Source: Chromera velia
Lineage: Eukaryota; Sar; Chromeraceae
NCBI GenBank assembly: GCA_018398765.1
Contig: JAHBMJ010002060.1
Location: forward strand, 1-13,047
Direction of reading: 5' to 3'
DNA length: 13,047 bases
Positions 1 through 6,041 of this stretch are shown here, one piece after another (within the stretch, counting starts at the first letter, position 1; every line of letters starts with the position of its first letter). The notes beneath the pieces are model-generated. The model was given only the letters and a program-made list of their open reading frames with translations. It made no database searches and was not told where the DNA came from. A program made the position numbers and the translations under genes.

Positions 1-16
1 AGAAACAAGAAGCCAC
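1..16 (+). other. Polypurine tract and internal end of an upstream retrotransposon
   Basis: The first 16 bases match positions 8514-8529, just before the 3' LTR of the complete element, with one mismatch (AGAAACAAGAAG here, AGAAAGAAGAAG there, both followed by CCAC). The 5' LTR at 1791 lacks this sequence on its left. It is therefore internal element sequence, and the LTR that follows is best read as the 3' LTR of another copy whose body lies left of the window. The call rests on a short match. Confidence 0.6.
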
Positions 17-600
17 GTAATGTTCCAGAAGCATGCTGCTCCTGTTTTTTTTGCTTGTCGATGCGCACTTCTTTTCTCTCTTTCTATTTAGTAAGGGGCG
101 CATGCCGAGCGAATTGATTTTTAAGCGCGTAAGTCCCCATCCGGATCCTTAAATACTGCGCGCGCCATCATTGTTTCGGCTCGCTTCACGCATGATATTC
201 ATCTTTCCATGCGCTTCTCTCTCTTTGACTGATCCCGGCTCGCCTCTCCTGTCAGTGATTGCACATTGAGTGATGCACGCTGAGTCCCGATTGTTTATGC
301 AAGTGATTGCCATCCCTGAAACTCTTTTACTTCTCGTTTGGGGCTTTCCGGGGTTCTCGCACGCAGGGACTCCGTCGGGCGTCTCCTCTTGCATGCATTT
401 TTGACTCACAAAATTTCTCATTGTTTCGTCTTGATCGATTGCTAGAATTGAACGTTTTTTCCTCTGGGAGTGGCTCTCTGCTGGCCACTCAGTTACGACT
501 TTCTCTGGAATAAGGACCTACGGATCGATTTCATCGTAAGTCTTTATTTCTGTCTTCGTGTGTAGCTAGATATTCGTTCTTATAGTCTAGCAAACATCTC
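17..600 (+). repeat. LTR copy 1, probable 3' LTR of a neighbouring copia element
   Basis: This 584-bp block aligns end to end with 1791-2374 and 8530-9111. By eye it differs from the 1791 copy at about 8 positions, all transitions, with no indels. It contains a TATA-like TTAAATAC (149-156), an AATAAG near 509 that could serve as a weak polyadenylation signal, and a GTAAGT splice-donor-like site near 536. The ends are not the usual TG...CA. Short reading frames inside it recur in every LTR copy and are not genes. Because a polypurine tract precedes it, it is unlikely to be a solo LTR in the strict sense. Confidence 0.88.
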
Positions 601-790
601 GGTTCTCTATAATCAAGAAACCCTCTATACAATCAACTAATTTCAATTTTTAAGAAAAACAAAACGTTCATAAAGAAATAAAACAAATAAGTGCCTATAG
701 TAAATAGACCCCTAATGGGTTGAGTTTAATTCAAGTTATTCAACTTTGAATAAAATATGTGTTTCACAAAAAAAAAAAATCTACTTTTGG

Positions 791-1194
791 GGTCAATACC
801 ATGGGCAACATAAGTTTTGTATGCTCATTTTTTGACCTCTCTAGCGCCAATGAAATATGATAAGAAGTAAACATTTATAGAATTAAATTAGTAAGCTATA
901 ACGGTTTCAATCAGGTGTTAATTAGGGGTTGTGGGGAGAATGTGTCTCAAATATAAGTAAACTTATTTTTTCTGAAGTGACCGATCGACCAAGCCTATAA
1001 AAAGTAAGACATAAATTTATTATTCAATCTAGCTTTGCCAATTGAGGACGTATAAAGCCAATTATTTTAAAGTAATACTTTATGCTGTATCTACTTCTAT
1101 TCTAGCCCGCTTAATCCAGTGTTGACTTCAAAAACGAATCTTTGCTAACTCCACAAGAAAATATACAATACTTTTGTTGCCCATGGTGTTGATC
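791..1194. repeat. Imperfect 32-bp inverted repeat enclosing about 340 bp (MITE-like or hairpin)
   Basis: The reverse complement of 791-822 aligns with 1163-1194 at 28 of 32 bases, without gaps. The shared core is GTTGCCCATGGT. The interior is AT-rich and non-coding. The arrangement resembles the terminal inverted repeats of a short non-autonomous DNA transposon, but no target duplication is obvious outside the arms and they do not start with a recognised superfamily signature. A chance or regulatory inverted repeat remains possible. Confidence 0.45.
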
Positions 1195-1516
1195 GAGCAA
1201 ACTTTCGACAAGAACATACAAAAGAACAAACAAAAAAATATAATAAAAATATGATTGTCAAGCGGTAAGAATTTGAAAGAAGACAATGTATGATTTGTTT
1301 GATAGAAGTGATCTTTACTTGATTTATTGTAAGTCAAACTTTTGTTGTTCTAAATTTTACTAACATATAGAAACTTAGTTTTTATTTTGTTAGGTTTAAA
1401 TCATTATATAGTCGAACACATTTACTCTTTTATAAGGAATTCACGTGTCAGAACAGAGTTTGGGGAGGAGAAGATGAGTGAATGTGCCTCTCCTTGAATA
1501 AGTCAATGTGGATCGA

Positions 1517-1663
1517 TCAGTTTCTCCTATATGGAGCATGCACAGTTTGTAGTGTTGCAGATTTGCATAGCTTGTAGCGCGCTGAGCCCAAGCTGAAGTC
1601 CTTGGGACCGCGGCCATGAAAGGCCGGCGTCAATCGACCCCAGACGCAATCTCCAACATCTTT
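1517..1663 (-). other. GC-rich island, possible orphan exon (48 codons)
   Basis: Within AT-rich spacer, this short block is sharply more GC-rich. On the minus strand it follows an acceptor-like CTTACAAG and stays open for 48 codons to a TGA at 1517-1519. The predicted peptide includes GPKDFSLGSARYKLCKS and matches no family that I recognise. A second minus frame is also open over much of it, so the coding case is weak. It could be a decayed host exon, a structured RNA, or a captured fragment. Confidence 0.22.
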
Positions 1664-1790
1664 CTTGTAAGGAATAAAATACATTAAACCTTTTTATAAT
1701 AGAGCTTTTCTGATAGTTTAGCTTCTCTAGTTTAAATGAGGTGATATAGAAAAAAAGTGATTTCATACCTTATCAGTATCAAAATGTTCC

Positions 1791-2374
1791 GTAATGTTCC
1801 AGAAGCATGCTGCTCCTGTTTTTTTTGCTTGTCGATGCGCACTTCTTTTCTCTCTTTCCATTTAGTAAGGGGCGCATGCCGAGCGAATTGATTTTTAAGC
1901 GCGTAAGTCCCCATCCGGATCCTTAAATACTGTGCGCGCCATCATTGTTTCGGCTCGCTTCACGCATGATATTCATCTTTCCATGCGCTTCTCTCTCTTT
2001 GACTGATCCCGGCTCGCCTCTCCTGTCAGTGATTGCACATTGAGTGACGCACGCTGAGTCCCGATTGTTTATGCAAGTGATTGCCATCCCTGGAACTCTT
2101 TCATTTCTCGTTTGGGGCTTTCCGGGGTTCTCGCACGCAGGGACTCCGTCGGGCGTCTCCTCTCGCATGCATTTTTGACTCACAAAATTTCTCATTGTTT
2201 CGTCTTGATCGATTGCTAGAATTGAACGTTTTTTCCTCTGGGAGTGGCTCTCTGCTGGCCACTCAGTTACAACTTTCTCTGGAATAAGGACCTACGGATC
2301 GATTTCATCGTAAGTCTTTATTTCTGTCTTCGTGTGTAGCTAGATATTCGTTCTTATAGTCTAGCAAACATCTC
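1791..2374 (+). repeat. 5' LTR
   Basis: The left boundary is where similarity to the 3' LTR starts (GTAATG; one preceding C could also belong). The right boundary is the shared CATCTC just before the primer binding site. A TATA-like TTAAATAC lies at 1923-1930, inside a C- and T-rich sequence, and is the best candidate core promoter. A consensus splice donor GTAAGT starts at 2310. The LTR is closer to copy 1 (about 8 differences) than to its own partner at 8530 (about 22 substitutions and two 1-base gaps). Confidence 0.9.
1923..1930 (+). promoter_or_regulatory. TATA-like element of the LTR promoter
   Basis: TTAAATAC is conserved in all three LTR copies (149-156, 1923-1930, 8661-8668) and is followed by a GC-rich stretch. 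Its place in the first third of the LTR suits a U3 promoter, with transcription starting a few tens of bases downstream. This is assigned by motif only; the true start site is unknown. Confidence 0.35.
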
Positions 2375-2475
2375 GTGGTGCCAGCTCCCGCTTTCTTCTT
2401 CTGATTCTTTGAGAAAGCGTCCTTTCTTTTCCCGGGTCGAACGGCTTTCTTCTTGTCCGTTTGCCTTCTCCTTAG
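2310..2475 (+). other. Possible leader intron spanning the LTR end and primer binding site
   Basis: A consensus donor GTAAGT begins at 2310 in the 5' LTR. A pyrimidine-rich acceptor (TTTGCCTTCTCCTTAG) ends at 2475, only eight bases before the first gag ATG. A branch-like CTGAT lies at 2401-2405. Splicing would remove 166 bases, including the primer binding site, giving an mRNA that can be translated but not primed for reverse transcription. The donor is changed to ATGAGT in the 3' LTR. This is inferred from sites alone. Confidence 0.3.
2376..2391 (+). promoter_or_regulatory. Primer binding site (PBS) for a host tRNA
   Basis: One base after the 5' LTR lies TGGTGCCAGCTCCCGC. The leading TGG is the complement of a tRNA CCA end, and the place is right for minus-strand priming. 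The primer tRNA would end in GCGGGAGCTGGCACCA, implying an acceptor stem starting GCCAGC. This is not the TGGTATCAGAGC site typical of initiator-methionine priming. I cannot name the tRNA without the host tRNA set. Confidence 0.7.
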
Positions 2476-2483
2476 CTTCTGCA

Positions 2484-5400
2484 ATGGAGCAAACTCCAGT
2501 GATTGAACGATCTCTATCCGGTCCTCCCGCACCTGGCTCTGAGCTTGCTTCTGCTTTGTCTCCTCCTAATGCAGCAGATCACGCTCTGCCAGCGATTGGA
2601 GTCGAGGAGCACATCGAAGTGTCTCCACCTGATGTCTCTGGTGCCTCTGGTCAGGCTGGGCAGGGTGATCCACCTCCTCCTGTGCCTCCGGTGTCCGACC
2701 CTCCACACCCGGTGGCTGAGGCGTCCTCAGGTGATGGTCCCCCTGCACCTCTTCTCGCTCCTCCGTACCTCCACTCGGCTCTGCCGACGGGGCACCAGGC
2801 CGCCTACTACCCTATCGGACCTCCTGGTCCAGGTTTTCCTGGATTTGCTCCTCCACAGGTGACTCCTGTCCCTCCTGCCTCAGGCTTCTTCCCTTCTGCA
2901 GGCCCGTACGCGACTCCTGTGCCGCAGTCCGTACACCATTATTGGCTTCTCTGGCAGAACGTTCCATCTCCTTCTCCTCCTGTGCTGCCTACACAGCAGC
3001 AGCCACCCTGGCAGCCTTTCCCCACTCCTTCTCCTGGTCACTCTGTTCAAGTTGTGACCCGCCGGAGTGAGTTGGCGAAAAAGGCGATTGACCAGTTGGC
3101 GATTTTTTCGGGTACCTCCCAGGAGGACGTGGAACTGTGGAAAGAGAGCTTCCACGAGGTGGTGGATGAAGTCCGCTCGTTGGATGGTCCCCATGCACTC
3201 GGTCCCCAAGACCTATCTGGCATCATTCGTCAGAAGGTCTCTTCAGGGGTGCGAGAGGTCTTCCGTTCTCGCACTATGCAGGCTGACCAGATCTACGACC
3301 CTTCGTGGCTGCTTGACACCCTTGACAGCCTCTACCTCGGTCCGTACGAGTCCCGTGTCCGGAAACGCTGGCGTGCCATCAAGGCACTTTGTCCTCTCGC
3401 CAGTGAATCTGTCGACACCTACTTTGCCCGAGCAGTAAAAGTCTTTGGCCGTCTCCGTCGACTCATTCCAGCGATGGTGTTTAGGTCTGAGCCCTTTGTC
3501 CCCTTCGAGTACAGCATCCTCCTGGAGTCACTTCCCACTGAAGGAGGCGCTCATCGGTACGTCCTCGCACACCTGCAGGATTATACCCCCATGGGCCTTC
3601 GTGACTGCCTGCGCCGCTATGAACAACAGCTTGGAACACCGACTCCCTCTGCCATGATCTGGTTCTCGAGTGCACCTCCCTCCAGGTCATCTTCTACTCC
3701 CGAGCCCAACCACCCCAAGTGCATCTACTGTGGGGTCGCTCACCCATGGAGGAAGCATGTGAAGTGCATCGCTTGCGGTGTCTCACCTCATGCTGATCGC
3801 TCTACTTGCCCAGCGATCGCTCACGTTTGCGGTTGTGGTAAGCAGGGGCACCTTGATGCCATGTGTCCCTCCAAGCTCCGTGCCTCCAAGAAAGCCGCCA
3901 ACGTTCACTGCGCGACCGTCTCTTTTGCCTCTGCTGCCGTCATCTCCCCCGATTTGGTACACGGCCCTCATTTTGGCAAGGACGATGGGGCAACTGTCGA
4001 GGCCGTCGGTGAGCTCTACCTCGAAAAGGTCTCCACCTCTATCACTTACACCGTGAAAGTACTCGATACCCCAGTCCCTGTACGGACTGCTGGTCGCAAC
4101 GACTCTTCTGAGGCTTCCGGAGCCGTCGTCTACGCCACCCACTCTGTTACGCTCGATGACGTTATCTTCGGTGACCGCCTTGAGTCCATTACCTTCCTTA
4201 TCCTTCCACAGTCTTCGATCCCTTTCCTCTTCTCGAAAGCCCTTGCCCAACGGCTCTCTATGAAGATGGATTACCAAGATAATGTCATGGTGATCCCATC
4301 GCCCTCTGGGCCTGATGTCACCTTGATATGGATCGACCTTGGGGAGTATTACAGCCTCCCTCTCGTCCAAGATGACGATTCCCCACCTTCGTTGGTGGGC
4401 TCAGATGAGTCCGACGACGAGCGTCCCCCCCTGGAGGATGATCTTAATGAGTCGGAGGACGAGATCGATAACTCTACCCCCTTCTGTCCTCTTCCTTTTG
4501 CCCTGTGCACGACCACCTCTCCCACTACTACCCCTGCTCTACACTTGCCTCCAGAGGGCATTGCGGGTGTCGGGGTTCCTGTGTCTATGGGAGAGGCACC
4601 TGAGGGAGTGCGTGTTTGTGTGTCTGGGGGAGAGACACCTGAGGGCGTGTGCATATCTGTGTCTCCGGAGGAGGCGTCTGTCCCCTCTGGAGAGGGAGTT
4701 GAGGGGTTGAACGAGCCAGTACGTCCAGGCGGGCTCGCAGGCGGAGCATCCACTACAGCGCAGAATTCTGTGAAAGCAACCACTGGCAGTGATATCCCTT
4801 CTCTTTCTGTTTCTTTTTCTGACGACTGCGATTCTCCCCCCTTTGAATCTCTCTCTGTCGATGAATCTGAACCTTCTCTCTCTGAGTTCGAGTTTTCTCA
4901 ACTCACGTTTATGATTCAACTCAAACAGACAGGCACAGTCAAGATTTTTACTGCTTCTGATTTTTGGGATTTGGTTCGCGGGGTTCATTGCGAGTGTGCG
5001 CATGCGAGCGTGAAGGAAGTGATGGCTCAACTCCTCTTTCATTTCTCTTTCGAACTCCCGCTCACTACCATTCGAGCGTGTGTCGCTCGTGTTCTCTCTT
5101 CTTGCCCTGAGTGTCCGCAGGTGAAGGGCCCGGTTGGTTTCTCCATCCCCGGTGTCTCCTTCACCAAGGGGGCATACGTGGGGGCGAGGCTGCACCTCGA
5201 CAGCCTGTATTTGGGGGCATCTGACTGCGGTCCGACTCATCAACTCACGGTGCTGGAGGATTTCCTCCCTTATGGCCTTGCCCCTCGCTTTGCTGCTCAC
5301 CCCAACAGCCACGAGACTGTCGCTTTCCTTGAAAACGTATGGTTCCCTCGTTTTGGGGTCCCAGAGGAGATCCGATGCGACCAGGGGTCTGAGTTTGCAA

Positions 5401-5495
5401 ACGCCCCCCTCATTGAGCTCTCCAAGCGTCGGGGCTTCCGTCTCTTATTCGCGCCCTCCGGCTATAAGGACGGTAACTCCTTATCCGAACGATAG
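2484..5495 (+). CDS. gag-pol: Gag-protease-integrase polyprotein (integrase cut short by UAG)
   Basis: The first in-frame ATG (2484) follows a pyrimidine-rich acceptor-like stretch; 1003 codons run to UAG. Residues 1-190 are proline-rich. About 193-390 look like a retrotransposon capsid, and 413-461 carry cysteine/histidine zinc motifs ending in CGCGKQGHLDAMC. About 500-600 fit a retropepsin: DDGAT at 500-504, then VPVRTAG, and a distal ILPQSSIPFLF segment near 571-581. An acidic stretch and three 13-residue repeats (about 695-733) follow. The integrase has an HX4HX33CX2C zinc site (His at 4986 and 5001, Cys at 5103 and 5112) and a catalytic Asp906-X59-Asp966-X35-Glu1002 (5199, 5379, 5487). 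The frame stops one codon after the ER that follows this Glu region, where family members continue with a helix. The frame continues beyond the UAG, so this is either an inactivating mutation or a readthrough site. Confidence 0.88.
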   Translation: MEQTPVIERSLSGPPAPGSELASALSPPNAADHALPAIGVEEHIEVSPPDVSGASGQAGQGDPPPPVPPVSDPPHPVAEASSGDGPPAPLLAPPYLHSALPTGHQAAYYPIGPPGPGFPGFAPPQVTPVPPASGFFPSAGPYATPVPQSVHHYWLLWQNVPSPSPPVLPTQQQPPWQPFPTPSPGHSVQVVTRRSELAKKAIDQLAIFSGTSQEDVELWKESFHEVVDEVRSLDGPHALGPQDLSGIIRQKVSSGVREVFRSRTMQADQIYDPSWLLDTLDSLYLGPYESRVRKRWRAIKALCPLASESVDTYFARAVKVFGRLRRLIPAMVFRSEPFVPFEYSILLESLPTEGGAHRYVLAHLQDYTPMGLRDCLRRYEQQLGTPTPSAMIWFSSAPPSRSSSTPEPNHPKCIYCGVAHPWRKHVKCIACGVSPHADRSTCPAIAHVCGCGKQGHLDAMCPSKLRASKKAANVHCATVSFASAAVISPDLVHGPHFGKDDGATVEAVGELYLEKVSTSITYTVKVLDTPVPVRTAGRNDSSEASGAVVYATHSVTLDDVIFGDRLESITFLILPQSSIPFLFSKALAQRLSMKMDYQDNVMVIPSPSGPDVTLIWIDLGEYYSLPLVQDDDSPPSLVGSDESDDERPPLEDDLNESEDEIDNSTPFCPLPFALCTTTSPTTTPALHLPPEGIAGVGVPVSMGEAPEGVRVCVSGGETPEGVCISVSPEEASVPSGEGVEGLNEPVRPGGLAGGASTTAQNSVKATTGSDIPSLSVSFSDDCDSPPFESLSVDESEPSLSEFEFSQLTFMIQLKQTGTVKIFTASDFWDLVRGVHCECAHASVKEVMAQLLFHFSFELPLTTIRACVARVLSSCPECPQVKGPVGFSIPGVSFTKGAYVGARLHLDSLYLGASDCGPTHQLTVLEDFLPYGLAPRFAAHPNSHETVAFLENVWFPRFGVPEEIRCDQGSEFANAPLIELSKRRGFRLLFAPSGYKDGNSLSER
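3720..3866 (+). other. Gag zinc-finger cluster (nucleocapsid-like)
   Basis: Three cysteine/histidine segments lie in a row: CIYCGVAHPWRKHVKC, then CIACGVSPHADRSTC (CX2CX4HX5C), then CGCGKQGHLDAMC (CX1CX4HX4C). They resemble the CX2CX4HX4C knuckle of retroelement nucleocapsids, which binds the element RNA, but the spacings are each off by one or more. The place, between capsid and protease, is as expected. Confidence 0.7.
3981..4280 (+). other. Retropepsin-like protease region with DDGAT motif
   Basis: DDGAT (3981-3995) stands where retropepsins have DSGAT or DTGAT. About 30 residues on comes VPVRTAG, then a strand-rich run to ILPQSSIPFLF and a distal MKMDYQDN, in the family order of catalytic loop, flap-side strand and distal hydrophobic core. 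The catalytic Asp is kept, but Ser/Thr is replaced by Asp. No other D-S/T-G occurs in the region. The assignment rests on order and spacing, so it is moderate. Confidence 0.5.
4566..4682 (+). repeat. Three tandem 39-bp units coding 13-residue repeats
   Basis: In frame with the polyprotein, three successive 13-codon units read GVGVPVSMGEAPE, GVRVCVSGGETPE and GVCISVSPEEASV. They begin at 4566, 4605 and 4644. They lie in a low-complexity acidic and glycine-rich spacer between protease and integrase. The units have diverged in both DNA and protein, so the duplication is not very recent. Confidence 0.7.
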
Positions 5496-6041
5496 CAGAG
5501 AGAGGTGCTTGCCTCCGTCCGCTCTCTCCTCCTCGAGCGTCAGCTCCCCGGCAGCTCATGGCCTGAGATCCACGATGAGGCGATTCGACGTTTGAACAAC
5601 CGAATGTCAGTGCAGGGGGGGGGTTCTTGTCACACCGCCGCTGCCCTCCCTGGTTCACTGTCTTGTGTTCACCGTTCTTTCCCCTCTGCCCGCCCTCCCC
5701 GCCCGTCTGTTTTACGGACTTATTGTGTGGGAGACATTGTCATGTACAACCGGGGCGCCTCTGGAGGGGGGGGTCAATCAGGTCAAGGTCACAAGTGTGG
5801 CCCCGTTTAGGCCCCCTATCGCGTTGTCTCCGTTGAGAACGAACACTTCTACGAAATTGTAGCTACCAATGAGTCCCTCCGCCCCCAACGGACCACCGCA
5901 TTGCCTCACCAGCTCCGTCCAGCCGTCCGCCCTGTCCCATCTGGCATCATACGCACACAAATTATGTCAACCCAATCCCCAAGGTGCTACTCTGGCCGAA
6001 CGCGCAGGGTGGAAAGATTCCGCCTCGCTTCCTTCCTCCGC
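5496..6041 (+). pseudogene. pol: Integrase C-terminal region with GPY-like module, broken frame
   Basis: The same frame as the gag-integrase ORF continues after the UAG at 5493 with QREVLASVRSLLLERQLPG, the usual helix after the catalytic Glu. VGDIVMYNRG (about 5727-5756) matches the start of the integrase C-terminal barrel. A UAG at 5808 is followed by PYRVVSVENEHFYEIV (5814-5861), like the GPY/F module. The frame ends at TGA 6042. G-runs near 5616-5624 and 5764-5772 and a C-run near 5811-5816 are plausible slip sites; another frame reads GVNQVKVTSVAPFR just upstream of the GPY-like segment. Reading must pass to the next frame between about 5863 and 6041. Decay is the simplest view. Programmed recoding is an alternative without direct support. 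Confidence 0.6.

Larger units (their letters stand above)
601..1790. other. AT-rich spacer between two retrotransposon copies
   Basis: This 1.19-kb stretch has no credible long reading frame and is strongly AT-rich compared with the elements on either side. It holds an imperfect inverted repeat (arms 791-822 and 1163-1194), poly(A) runs, and a GC-rich island at about 1520-1670 that is open for about 48 codons on the minus strand. No tRNA, rRNA or snRNA could be recognised. It does not resemble the AT-rich DNA at 9112-10166 in any long match that I could see. Confidence 0.7.

Noticed and set aside
149-421. 90-codon minus-strand frame repeated at 1923-2195 and, in longer form, 8661-8999
   Set aside because: It recurs only because it lies within the LTR. 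It has no domain and antisense LTR proteins are not expected in this family.
1534-1672. tRNA gene in the GC-rich island (GGGTCGATTGA resembles a B box)
   Set aside because: No A box, no acceptor stem and no cloverleaf could be drawn on either strand.
2409-2483. Start of the gag frame upstream of 2484
   Set aside because: The upstream extension has only a TTG at 2409 and no ATG; it lies in the presumed leader or intron. The first ATG at 2484 is preferred.
3783-4370. 195-codon minus-strand frame, and others at 4539-5312 and 7132-7740
   Set aside because: They are antisense shadows of GC-rich gag-pol, where the plus strand encodes recognisable domains.
5727-5861. Classification as a gypsy element because of the GPY-like motif
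   Set aside because: Integrase lies before the reverse transcriptase and the RT and RNase H motifs (KAVYGLPDTGK, TTRAEVLALEE, DLLTKAL) are of the copia type.
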